Positions 20,501 to 26,898 of a DNA stretch of 26,898 bases are shown here, piece by piece. Source of the DNA: Stentor coeruleus (lineage: Eukaryota > Ciliophora > Heterotrichea > Heterotrichida > Stentoridae); assembly GCA_001970955.1 (NCBI GenBank), contig MPUH01000989.1, forward strand, positions 1 to 26,898. Direction: 5' to 3'. Each line of letters begins with the position of its first letter. Position 1 is the first letter of the stretch. The notes under the pieces are model-generated. The model had not been told where the DNA came from. It saw only the letters and a list, made by a program, of their open reading frames with translations, and made no database searches. Position numbers and translations under genes: made by a program.

Positions 20501-23500
20501 AGTAATTCTATATAAGATTCTCTTTCGAAAATCTCTTGGTAGTCAACTTGGCCATTGGATGAGTAAGCAAAGTCTTCTTCAGTGATTTTTTTCAGATCTC
20601 GAGGTATTAGACCAACAGGAAGGCAAAGGAGTATTGAAGACATAACATCTTTTGGTAAAGTTCCTGTATTGTTAGGGTCATTATCTTTGCAGATTTTATA
20701 AAAGTCAACACCTTGTTCAAGTGTTTTATGAATAACATACTTGATACTATTTTTTGGGAAATCTGCGCTATCAAGTTTAGCTATTTTTGTATCAAAAACT
20801 CTTTGTGGTGGGAAATTCGTCAAGTCATCAAATCGACTTTGTCTACTTTCTCTATAAGAATCCGAAGTTGGTTCATAACTCACATTAATAATCCCCTTTT
20901 TAAACTCATCAAGCGATATCATCCCACTTCCATCAATATCCATAGCTTTAAACATCGCCCTAATCTGCCCTTCAGTCAAAGGTAGGCCATTATCCTTAAC
21001 CGCTTTACAAAACTCTTCAAAACTCAACCTAAAATCCCCATTCCTATCCAAAAGTTCAAAAACTCTATTCTCATGTATCCCCAACTTTGCACAATCTTTC
21101 AAAAACTCATTAAAAGTCTCAAAAGCTTTAACAACCTGTTTAGGTACCTGTAATTCTCTAACAGTAAGCCTAACTCTCCATACTAAAGTTAATGAAATAG
21201 GTTCAAAACAATAAATAAACCCATCAACACAAGTTGCATTAACTAATATTTTCCCAGTCACAGTCAACATAATAATTTTAGGAAATGCATTTCTCTGTCT
21301 ATTTTTATAAAATGTTTCAATATAGTCTTTATTTATAATTTTACTAAGAACTTTTATACGTTTTTTAGGAGCTGTAGTTTTTTGATGTAATTCCCATACT
21401 TCAATTATCCATTGTTGATTAAGTAAATATAATCGACCTATATCTGAATCACATACCCCAGCAAGAAGAGGTATTTTTTTATAAGGAGGTTTTGTTCCTA
21501 AATGAAGTATAGGGAAAGAGTTTCCAGTTAATAAGTCTAATTGATTTAGATAACCTTCATCATCTATATAACCAACTCGACCTATAGACCCTGAGACCCA
21601 AACAGTTCTTGGCATTGGGTTTAAGATTTCTTGATCCCAATCAGGAGCCCATTTGTAAATATGTTTAGTTACAGGACGACTTTCGTATTGATTTTGATTT
21701 TTTTTACTTGATATTATTAAGTCTCCGATTTCTGGAATTGTTTGGACTATAGGGTAAATAAAATCTTTTTTAATCATGTCTAAAAGATCTTTTGGGTATA
21801 CTCGACTCATGTAAATAGAATCTGAAGATCCTTGTAAAGACCTTTTACTTCGATCATCTGCTTTGTTTCTTGTTGGGACTTTTCTACGACCTTGGGACCT
21901 GGCTGAGCTTTTTACTGATGTTGACCTTGCTGGGGTTTTTTTTTCTTCGGTTTTACCTTTGCCAAGGTTTTGGATCACTTTGTTAAAAAGTCCTTTTACG
22001 TTTTTTTCATCGAGTTCACGCTTTTTTTTCGCTTCTTCAGCTTTTTTTTTCGACTCTTCCAACTTTTTTTTTTCCTCTTCGAGTTTTTTGGCCTTTTCTT
22101 CTTCGAGTTTTTTCTTTTCTTCGGCTTCTTTTCGCCATTTTTCTTCACGTGCGCTACCGATTGGGTTGAGTTTTTTGTATTCTTCTTTTTTCTGTTTTTC
22201 TTCGATTTCTTGTTTTTTTTTCTGAATTTCTTCTTTTATTGTTGGTTTTTCATTAGGTTTTTGTTCAGCTTCAGTTAATGTTTTGGGTCTTCGTTTTGAG
22301 TCTTCTTGTTCCCATTTTTTTCTTAGTTCCTCTTCAAAGCGCTTTTTTTCCTCCATTTCAATCCTTTTGAGCATTTGTATGGGAGTTTCTTTAATATCAA
22401 AGAAAACTTTACCGAACTCGACTATTGTTACTACCCCATCTCGACTTGTGTCTAGGTATTGAAAAAGTTGTCGAATTTGGAATTGACTATACCCATTAGT
22501 TATCTTGGATATATTAGTAATAAACGTATCAGCATCAATAACCCCTTTATTCTCCTTATCAAACATCCTAAACACATTCTCCGGGACCATTTTCAAATCC
22601 TTAAACATACTTTTAATCCCCGAAACCATATCTTCAACCATTTTCTCTTTTTCATCAACCGTCACAGAAATTGTCGTCAACACATCATTTTCTGACGGTA
22701 CACAAGCTTCAACAACTTTTAATAAAGCTTTATACGTAATTTTTCCCATCCCATCAGTATCAATAATCCTAAAAACAGCTTCTAAATGTTCATGACTTAA
22801 ATTAACTCCATAAAATTGAAAAAGTATTTCTAATTCATTTACATCAATATACCCACTACGATCTCTATCAATATCTTCAAATGTTCTTAATAAAGGTCGT
22901 CCTGATTCATGTATTTTTTGAGCAAGTCCATTTATTATGTCTTTTGGGGTAATATTTTCTTTTTTTTGTTTGATTTTATCAGCTAAATATTGTTTTTTGT
23001 CTCTGACGAATTTTTGTAAGGTTTTGATTGCTTGAAGTTGGGTCATTTTTTGAGGGACAATGTATGGGTCACGCTTGTAGAGTTTTCTAAAGGAGGAGCT
23101 TATGATTTTGTGATAAAAAACTAGGTCTTTGGATGGGTTATGGATGTTTAGAGCTGTGATTAAGGTTTTGAGTTCTTCGTAGTAGAGACGGAAACCTAGG
23201 ATTTTAAGTACTCTGTTGAAACCAAGCACGGTAATGTAGTTTAATTTTGCTTGGTCTTCCTTTTCACAGAGCCCAATTAATTTACTTCTGTTTTCTTTAT
23301 CGAGGAATTTCTTAAAGTTCTCTAGTAAAACCTGGGTAGTGTCCCGAATCTGAGACTCTTTTGCAGCGTTTTCCCGGGCTTGGGCTTTGAGTTTTTCTAT
23401 TCCAGACTGTTTGATTACAGGTTGTGAAGGCTGTGAGTCTTCAAGATCTTCAAGTGAAGGCTCATCTTCGATTTCTTCTAAGAACCTTGATTTGCTTTTT

Positions 23501-23532
23501 AAGAAGTTCAGATCTTGATGATAGATTGACAT
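14536..23532 (-). CDS. Giant EF-hand / WD40 / pseudokinase / helical-repeat protein
   Basis: A single uninterrupted frame of 2,998 codons (about 2,963 real residues, because 35 come from an assembly duplication). Visible parts, in order: an IQ-like motif at 172-181; EF-hand loops at 222-233, 258-269, 325-336 and 361-372; a Lys/Glu-rich coiled coil at about 383-517; a Ser/Arg-rich linker; propeller-like sequence at about 575-800 and 1040-1260 with W-x motifs (I-L-W-N, K-L-W-N); EF-hands at 829-840 and 865-876, then 1480-1491, 1516-1527 and 1614-1625. A kinase fold follows at about 1811-2150 with A-P-E, D-V-W-N-F-G and D-P-S-K-R-P-T, but no HRD, DFG or VAIK lysine, so it is a pseudokinase. Helical ARM/HEAT-like repeats fill about 2160-2998. 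The last half resembles ULK4/Fused. Probably a calcium-responsive cytoskeletal or ciliary scaffold (inference). No introns, no signal peptide. Confidence 0.88.
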   Translation of the reverse strand: MSIYHQDLNFLKSKSRFLEEIEDEPSLEDLEDSQPSQPVIKQSGIEKLKAQARENAAKESQIRDTTQVLLENFKKFLDKENRSKLIGLCEKEDQAKLNYITVLGFNRVLKILGFRLYYEELKTLITALNIHNPSKDLVFYHKIISSSFRKLYKRDPYIVPQKMTQLQAIKTLQKFVRDKKQYLADKIKQKKENITPKDIINGLAQKIHESGRPLLRTFEDIDRDRSGYIDVNELEILFQFYGVNLSHEHLEAVFRIIDTDGMGKITYKALLKVVEACVPSENDVLTTISVTVDEKEKMVEDMVSGIKSMFKDLKMVPENVFRMFDKENKGVIDADTFITNISKITNGYSQFQIRQLFQYLDTSRDGVVTIVEFGKVFFDIKETPIQMLKRIEMEEKKRFEEELRKKWEQEDSKRRPKTLTEAEQKPNEKPTIKEEIQKKKQEIEEKQKKEEYKKLNPIGSAREEKWRKEAEEKKKLEEEKAKKLEEEKKKLEESKKKAEEAKKKRELDEKNVKGLFNKVIQNLGKGKTEEKKTPARSTSVKSSARSQGRRKVPTRNKADDRSKRSLQGSSDSIYMSRVYPKDLLDMIKKDFIYPIVQTIPEIGDLIISSKKNQNQYESRPVTKHIYKWAPDWDQEILNPMPRTVWVSGSIGRVGYIDDEGYLNQLDLLTGNSFPILHLGTKPPYKKIPLLAGVCDSDIGRLYLLNQQWIIEVWELHQKTTAPKKRIKVLSKIINKDYIETFYKNRQRNAFPKIIMLTVTGKILVNATCVDGFIYCFEPISLTLVWRVRLTVRELQVPKQVVKAFETFNEFLKDCAKLGIHENRVFELLDRNGDFRLSFEEFCKAVKDNGLPLTEGQIRAMFKAMDIDGSGMISLDEFKKGIINVSYEPTSDSYRESRQSRFDDLTNFPPQRVFDTKIAKLDSADFPKNSIKYVIHKTLEQGVDFYKICKDNDPNNTGTLPKDVMSSILLCLPVGLIPRDLKKITEEDFAYSSNGQVDYQEIFERESYIELLKQAQKPGLIFLEPETQERGAIVEDFEYLENLSLVAFSTNNPITSIIYLKHISGHLISKLVGHFGDMPPILYYISSSNVLLSGERRENISYIGLTASLPPCELILWNLQKDLINKFTLNPPWTMKPYKRVYAHDYSFIDINYLPVTQVIVTTALDGCIKLWNPTGIPYSLTSPDNIDILKDKPMLFPQLKPQFTKTNELLSCVGVIESNDMNCFRLITTTYDNCEWLVVMFLSQNTSNICGSLQTFGFKRLSISVQARQHDCDIPPSLSSELYRVFQRYRDKQLAEYRAGLAVRLEKIVSNAKISKTFEKEIKISFVRSIIFEYNYDNVFKIMVVLPDRYKKGKVCSEEFYNILVAYAGFWSTPYCDFLKTLENISENLLKEVPEPVKKPHIGLITLLEMIENKKNPPAMPGATKKTPGSLISSIKSEKQLHEAMFETPLKDLEQELFEYLALRLMERKVPIGKLFEEIDSDQDGLVSADEFSIFLTKLGYNLRKNEVKNIMKCVDYNCDDTITYKELMIKLKAFGYKEEWQPEFFTHEWEDESLQNFFKSFSEKSTFHSISELFQYYDYXTHEWEDESLQNFFKSFSEKSTFHSISELFQYYDYNKDGILSPSELLLSLSSIDKTQSERLMNILLVTSQNKMSIESLAKALNSIEKELPKTSKADWSYKVMEKCLEEYNIVAQLRKSVEDLGLYALSTGQKVKRGLELFSKQYRLQEGLGFLASGLIRFTETVDYLLAYALKKCYIEIFKCIIAEEFNVQISVLPLEPMQVKKMDPADFKVSWESEKIISPALNLYSGSLLPDLEDVIVYVYSTEGLKHISQSKLSLYDHLVKEMSIHRALQERCKDLVRISGIHEKYLGMDKTIFAFYSNPSGISIQSFLDNNGGLLKIPLLCNTKVSLYLFKLWGKKILNILQTLHTYSVSPRILFPENLTLCQKASEVFLNTFRGIGLLDHNGIIVSAPDLDLYIKGQIHKNPFVAPEFYLEESQTTAVDVWNFGALMFNLLFGHPPECYVEVYEKWAGKKFVESKVLDGVKGAFSFPYNVYEKYEVFCGKACEWNKAGIGVIKSLKNGSFGGIVREAGGKTEIDEIEEVFNELKEGKNCKPPAMGDMGRVLDMIFLCLQIDPSKRPTIRSLTNSSVFDLTKYEEKQALSFASLIFSHKNPEIVITQHITTHLNLIKSQFSLDQAEECINLIESLGNTLFSCEDSIGQNTFQAISSTNLPAKEKEAILKKNLSSPITELSNQCIKDGVFDTLCYLSLNFYHQNEISVYLSYANLIKYLLFHLNNEDSGLSSLVSVLIEVLLKMFVAEDTSLPSKDPIPGYVLKETFWTPELYDIISPIYRQSISESGLGHHTCPVIKEFLKKSRHSDYFSELIMIADNFCAIKNPKTTTLAKRNALKHIKSMLKTKNEHKIRASLDFKLPQVILMCLQDQDFKVRAEAVEIFHILTEGCIEPLLPKLPGATKGYKALGIIDFMGIGEKNVDKNTEANDGSFGAIKDLAMCFESPIFVFPIVRLLKIPSEPYETKEKAARVLVSVLGGSEKCQLACLSPITDTISALCKCLVVSSKTADNKSGKILAPIMKELISKLLFWSRAYILACFKNTPGAEALLKEQGLFIPEKVTLRELERAIDEPLTLEKNIQNIVQGLKNWLVHERLPSSGDVEKDIVLRCFKYMQECVEYYWDFADVKPTEERIIEKTSIQIKTAKDKVKLILQFYEWALFSDQDYDWFKSDSNVNWLITLTNHSLKSANNECEMFQLEEESILLQRILCRMIVKKKADLLLSKVTFGKAFANHLMIQYERLGKIITKYSDPLYTLKNYSENSQIRLATLMNLLQFSNLQRQFLDTDFIDILVKKYLNDYNVLSAKHKLPNEFLSFRETPPIRSEAINIIMTILKEKSKCKFAYDDLLLHLQRYKTIQYEILNMQSSNPVIQATALELLQAFISSKDSQLDYLLMQGNAPNVFWDIFSRNTELSMRFPVIANYCKR
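18687..18895. repeat. 104-bp duplicated contig ends around an N inside the giant gene
   Basis: 18687-18790 is repeated at 18792-18895 with a lone N at 18791. The two copies differ at about two positions (TTTAAAG versus TTTGAAG, and the last base). It inserts 35 codons in frame and repeats residues 1547-1580. The EF-hand loop broken at the N is intact after it. A real tandem duplication would not need an N, so this is best read as an unmerged overlap, with differences from allele or base-call error. Confidence 0.88.
19266..19284 (+). repeat. Perfect GC-rich hairpin inside the giant gene (1)
   Basis: CCCCCGGCATTGCCGGGGG has 8-bp arms around a 3-nt loop. It codes for P-P-A-M-P-G in a linker of the giant protein, between the propeller and the third EF-hand group. 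Sixteen of its 19 bases are G or C in a region that is otherwise mostly A/T. Confidence 0.85.
19620..19638 (+). repeat. Perfect GC-rich hairpin inside the giant gene (2)
   Basis: GCCGGACTGCAAGTCCGGC also has 8-bp arms and a 3-nt loop, is also 19 nt long, and lies 335 bp from the first hairpin. It codes for A-G-L-A-V-R within an amphipathic helix. The arm sequences differ from the first, sharing only GCCGG/CCGGC. Confidence 0.85.
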
Positions 23533-23867
23533 TTTTATTAGGTTGTAAGATTTTGGTTAAGAGTTTGGATTTTTAAATGGGTTATTTGGAGTTTTATGTA
23601 GAGGCTAGTTTTTAAGATACTTTCATGTGAAAAAAAACTTTTTTTTATTTGATTTTGATAGTTAGTTTACTTTATATATTTAATTTTGTGTTTGAGATTG
23701 TGATAACGATCAAGATGGGTTTAATAATCTATATTTTATATAGAGCATACTATAAATTGCCCTACTCAAAATATTATACCCCTAAAATATATGCAATAAT
23801 CGCTGATACTTTAATGCAATCGCAATCATCTTGCCCAATAAAAATATCTCCAAATAGTCCATGACAC
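23533..23867. other. 5' flank of the giant gene
   Basis: The ~110 nt next to the start are G-rich and nearly C-free on the plus strand, as before other minus-strand genes here. A 71-codon plus-strand frame at 23649-23864 is hydrophobic and lacks support. No promoter motif is recognised. Confidence 0.5.
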
Positions 23868-24850
23868 AAAAAAATGCTTATATAAAAAGCGAGCTCTAAA
23901 CATATCCCACTTGATTTAAAGCATAGAAATCTCAAAAAAATTCTTAAAAATACCTACACAACAAATCAAACAAAATCTCTTCTCAAGCATCACTCAATCT
24001 AAAATTTACGTATTTTATCTACATAATTACATATTTTCTTCATAAAAACTAAATTTCTATAATAAAATCCTCTTTATTTCTATTTCTAACTTATTTTATC
24101 TATCTTAGAAAGCAGACTTGATCATCATAAGATAAAACGAGTCAACATCGACTTTACCATTTTGGCAATCAAAGTCATATTCTATAAGCTCTTCAATTTC
24201 TTTTTCGCTTAAATGCTCACCAACTTCTAAAGCGATTTCTGCAAGCCTTTCTTTATCGAGAAATTTCTTTTGTTCGACATCAAGCATTTCAAAGAATCTG
24301 GTCAAGCCAGGACCATTTTCAATGTTTCCTAATAAGATTATGGCATTTTTCTATCATTTTTACCTAGAAAGTCACACCTTTAGGGAATTCTTTCTTCAAA
24401 TTGCGAAATAGGTTGAAAATCGACCTGTATTTTTCGTCAACTTTTAGTACAGCCAAAGCTTCAATCATTTCGTCAATTTCAATAATTCCATTCCCTTTCC
24501 TGTCGAAAATATCAAAAGCTTCTTTCATTTCTTTAAGGTCTTTTTCTTTAAAGTCAGGGATTTTAGCTGGGTCTGGGTCTTTAGATTTAGCTGGGTTGTA
24601 AACAGAGCCTCGTTTATTGGTCATTTATATTACAAAAAAATATTTAAAAAATAACCTTAGAAATTGATAAAGGGAAAGATTTAAATAAACAATGATTGTA
24701 AAGTTAATGAGGATATGTATAGGGAATAAAACTTAACTATTAAAAATTTTGTATAAAAAAATAAGTTGTTATTGATATAAGATTATGATTAATCTGTTTA
24801 ATATAGTTAAAAACAAAATGTTATTAAAATGAAATCAAAGTATACATTTT
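23868..24850 (+). repeat. Right copy of ~1-kb direct repeat
   Basis: Partner of 1-1050, same orientation, about 23.8 kb away. It begins abruptly around 23868 after unique sequence and ends near 24850, where a 15-bp perfect inverted repeat (24815-24829 and 24848-24862) straddles the border. It lacks the 53-nt segment present on the left. Confidence 0.9.
24105..24624 (-). CDS. EF-hand (centrin/calmodulin-like) protein, interrupted frame
   Basis: Two open parts belong together. Residues 1-86 run from the ATG at 24624 to a TAG at 24364-24366. The second part resumes at about 24350 and ends with TAA at 24105. The first part has an EF-hand loop at residues 41-52 and a second, degenerate one ending P-K-G-V-T-F. 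The second part has two degenerate loops (L-D-V-E-Q-K-K-F-L-D-K-E and D-F-D-C-Q-N-G-K-V-D-V-D). The four-EF layout and size fit centrin, calmodulin or the ciliary DRC8 family. The ~35 nt between contain GTAAAAATG and TTATTAG, intron-like ends, but the TAG precedes the GT, so simple splicing does not restore the frame. It also lacks the E-E-F-M helix segment kept in the left copy. Either an unusual intron or an early pseudogene. Confidence 0.65.
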
Positions 24851-24862
24851 TAATAACATTTT
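24815..24862. repeat. 15-bp inverted repeat at the border of the right direct repeat
   Basis: AAAATGTTATTAAAA (24815-24829) and its exact reverse complement TTTTAATAACATTTT (24848-24862) are separated by 18 nt. The right arm lies at or just beyond the point where the two 1-kb copies diverge; the left copy keeps only the first half of that arm (about 1044-1052). Confidence 0.8.
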
Positions 24863-25155
24863 GGAATAATTATTGTAATATCAGTATACTTAGGAATAAT
24901 ATTTTTATAGAGAAATAATATCTAGCTCATAGATTTAGGTAAATATTTTTGAAAATAATCATCATATAATCTTGAGTTTGATTTAAAATATTATTTATCT
25001 TTTCATATTTAAAATACCTTTAAATACACAGTTTGGAATATAGTCAATACAACTAAAAGAACAGATGTGGATATATTAAAGAAATCAATTTTGAATAAAT
25101 CATCAAATCTGTATTGAAAATCTAAAAAGGTATATAATTAGATATTATTAAATAA

Positions 25156-25344
25156 TCAAAGCTTAAATTTAACCCTGGAATATTTTCTTCTATGCTTTAA
25201 TTTTTTTATGATTATTAAAGTGTTTAAGAGTACTTTAGGAATAAGTTTTTTATTAGTTTTAGTTTTTTGGAATAATATAGATTGGGTTTTAGCTAGATTT
25301 TTGAGTGAGATGCTATTATATAATGTTTTGGATGCTCTTAACAT
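25156..25344 (-). CDS. Possible small basic protein, perhaps mitochondrial
   Basis: A 62-residue frame starts M-L-R-A-S-K-T-L-Y-N-S, basic and amphipathic with no acidic residue, like a mitochondrial targeting sequence, and ends L-K-H-R-R-K-Y-S-R-V-K-F-K-L, as in small ribosomal proteins. There is no paralogue in the window and no recognised family. The composition of its upstream flank (C over G on the plus strand) is opposite to that of the other minus-strand genes, which argues against it. Treat as a candidate only. Confidence 0.3.
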   Translation of the reverse strand: MLRASKTLYNSISLKNLAKTQSILFQKTKTNKKLIPKVLLNTLIIIKKLKHRRKYSRVKFKL

Positions 25345-25660
25345 TATAAAACTAATAATAACAACTTTTTACCACACACTTTAGTACATTTTGTCATAAA
25401 CGCCATGGTAAAATCTTTGATTAATCATCAGTTACTCTCTAATCTCTTCTATTTTCTTTCATCTTCTTCAAAAAAAAATATTGCAAATGTAATAAAATTA
25501 CCAAAAAAACTTCTATTCCAATTTTGATATTATTCTAATAATTATATCCTTATAAAGCATTTAAGATCAAAAACTATAATTTAACTTTAATTCTGTTTAG
25601 ATCTGATTATTACAATAATAAACTAAAATTACCTTCAGACTCTTCTAATTATTTCTCTTA

Positions 25661-25711
25661 TTATAGATTAGTATTAGTTAGGAATTATCGCTTGACTATT
25701 GTCAAGCCCTT
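25661..25711 (-). repeat. Third copy of the 51-bp hairpin element, inverted
   Basis: The reverse complement matches the units at 5910-6011. Here the core is perfect: GCTTGAC, 4-nt loop TATT, GTCAAGC. Similarity continues for about 20 bp past the CCCTT end. This copy stands alone, in spacer sequence. Confidence 0.85.
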
Positions 25712-26724
25712 GTTAATTTTTATTATAGATAAATATCACAAAGGAGCTCTTCTATATTATAACTAACCTAGTATCATCATTATCAATAAATTATAATAAT
25801 ATATCATCCTTTATAACTTTTAAACAACATAAAATCCACAAAATTAACAATATTTATTGTATAAAGATTATAATACTTTAATATGATTATCTATTCAACA
25901 CAATTCATCAATCAAAAACTTTTTTTACAATTAGAGTATTAATAAGATTTAATATGTATATTTTTTTATGTATAATATTGTAAATATCTTAAAGAGATTT
26001 CTGTAATCTTTGCCTGATTGAAGTAAATTTGAGATAATCTTATTAAGAAATTTGATAAAAACTAATGTTTAATATTTAATTACCTTTGAAACTCAAAAAA
26101 TTTTAAAGTTTATTATATCATTCTGAGTTTGGAATATTGCAAAGTCTAATGTTTTGGGGAAAAACTGATAGGAACTAGGAATTTTAGAGTAGTTTTAACA
26201 AAGTTTATAAGGTTTTTTTCGTTGAAGCCTAATTGATGAAATGCATTTTACATGACTTTATGTTTTAAAAAGCCTTTTATTTTTTTTATTTGAGTTATGT
26301 GAAAGAGTTTTGTAAAATAAATTGACTTTATTTAATATGTAAAATATTACTTTTTTTAATTACTTATAGCATAAAAATTTACGATTTTCTAATTCTAGTT
26401 CTAGCAAAAAGATAAATTATAGATTTTGCTCCTAGTACAAAATCAATTTTTCAGTATTAAGAAAGAATTTGAAAAAAATAGCTTATTAATTGTATACTAC
26501 TTATCATAATAAACGATTAATAGCAATACTCTTTTGTTATTCAATCTATTAAAACTTTAATCCTCTAAAACTATTATAAAAACCTAATTAACTTAAATCA
26601 TAATGAAATAGCTTTGCTAAGAATTATAATTCACTATCAAGAAGTTATATCTCTTCAAAAAAAATATATTTCATTAAAAAATATTAACTTCTGATTATGT
26701 CTGAGATCTTTCCTTAATAAAGAA

Positions 26725-26898
26725 ATGCTACATTTTAGATTAATTGATTATGCTTTAAAGCCAATTTCTCTCAACCCTTTAAAGTCTTTAAGATTTGATA
26801 CTCATGTCCAAGACAGCATCGCTAATATCAAGATCTTTCAAATCTTTACCAATGATGAACCTTGCCCAATTGAATGCGATTACTCTTTACCAATATTA
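26725..26898 (+). CDS. VIT-domain protein, N-terminal part (runs off the window)
   Basis: Fifty-eight codons from the ATG at 26725 to the window end, no stop. After a short lead (S-L-N-P-L-K) the sequence follows the VIT (vault protein/inter-alpha-trypsin) pattern: alternating beta strand residues D-T-H-V-Q-D-S-I-A-N-I-K-I, then Q-I-F-T-N-D-E-P-C-P-I-E-C-D-Y-S-L-P, corresponding to the family's conserved F-x-N ... P-[IL]-E-A-x-Y-x-F-P. VIT domains are normally followed by a von Willebrand A domain, which would lie beyond this window. No signal peptide, so a cytosolic member is likely. The ATG is the first in frame, 26695 onward being interrupted by stops in the other frames. Confidence 0.72.
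   Translation, partial: MLHFRLIDYALKPISLNPLKSLRFDTHVQDSIANIKIFQIFTNDEPCPIECDYSLPIL

Larger units (their letters stand above)
24863..26724. other. Long AT-rich spacer before the VIT gene
   Basis: Apart from one doubtful small frame (25156-25344) and the inverted 51-bp element (25661-25711), I see no gene, tRNA or array. The last ~270 nt have C well in excess of G on the plus strand, the composition expected upstream of a plus-strand gene in this window. Confidence 0.55.

Noticed and set aside
21863..22278. Overlapping plus-strand frames of 120 and 102 codons, very rich in Phe and Ser
   Set aside because: They are antisense to the Lys/Glu-rich coiled coil of the giant gene; AAG/GAA repeats read backwards give Phe/Ser runs.
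14536..23532. Possible reassigned stop codon (UGA or UAA/UAG as sense) as in many ciliates
   Set aside because: The 2,998-codon frame has none of the three triplets in frame and Trp is TGG; the genes end in TAA or TAG, and the in-frame stops seen elsewhere coincide with decayed copies.
23649..23864. 71-codon hydrophobic plus-strand frame before the right direct repeat
   Set aside because: Ile/Tyr-rich translation of AT-rich DNA without motif or paralogue, stopping at the repeat border.
1..26898. CRISPR arrays, insertion sequences, bacterial promoters or terminators
   Set aside because: No spaced short repeats, no transposase with ends, and gene content is clearly eukaryotic.

Overview
The window looks like nuclear DNA of a very AT-rich, ciliated single-celled eukaryote. 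The genes are EF-hand, WD40, pseudokinase, VIT-domain and trypsin-like types, with no operon structure or bacterial signals. A single 9-kb reading frame contains no TAA, TAG or TGA and uses TGG for Trp, so the code is standard. One coding-like stretch is split by a 16-nt GT...AG insert, the intron size known from heterotrich ciliates. A Stentor-like heterotrich is therefore my best guess, but no ribosomal or mitochondrial marker is present to confirm it.

Layout, left to right. 1-1050: left copy of a ~1-kb direct repeat carrying a decayed EF-hand gene. 1080-2305: trypsin-like protease gene (minus) with one frameshift. 2584-4570: decayed coding remnants, the clearest being a multiply frameshifted translation factor eIF2-gamma pseudogene. 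4663-5523: four-helix membrane protein gene (minus). 5582-6197: another decayed gene with a probable 16-nt intron and a 51-bp tandem hairpin repeat. 6657-14058: an array of short genes of two unrecognised families, A (minus) and B (plus), in the order A1-B1-A2-B2-A3, separated by 0.9-1.8 kb of ~80% AT spacer with strong GC skew. 14536-23532: a giant gene (minus), about 2,963 residues after removing an assembly duplication, combining at least nine EF-hand loops, an IQ-like motif, a charged coil, WD-type propeller sequence, a pseudokinase and a long helical-repeat tail. 23868-24850: right copy of the direct repeat, with a better preserved EF-hand gene. 26725-end: the start of a VIT-domain protein gene (plus).

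The only functional theme visible is calcium sensing: a centrin/calmodulin-like small EF-hand gene lies beside a giant EF-hand scaffold. The pseudokinase plus helical-repeat half resembles the ciliary ULK4/Fused arrangement, so a cytoskeletal or ciliary role is a reasonable inference, not something shown here.

Two single N positions (8914 and 18791) are each flanked by the same sequence on both sides. These are almost certainly unmerged overlapping contig ends; the second adds 35 false residues to the giant protein.
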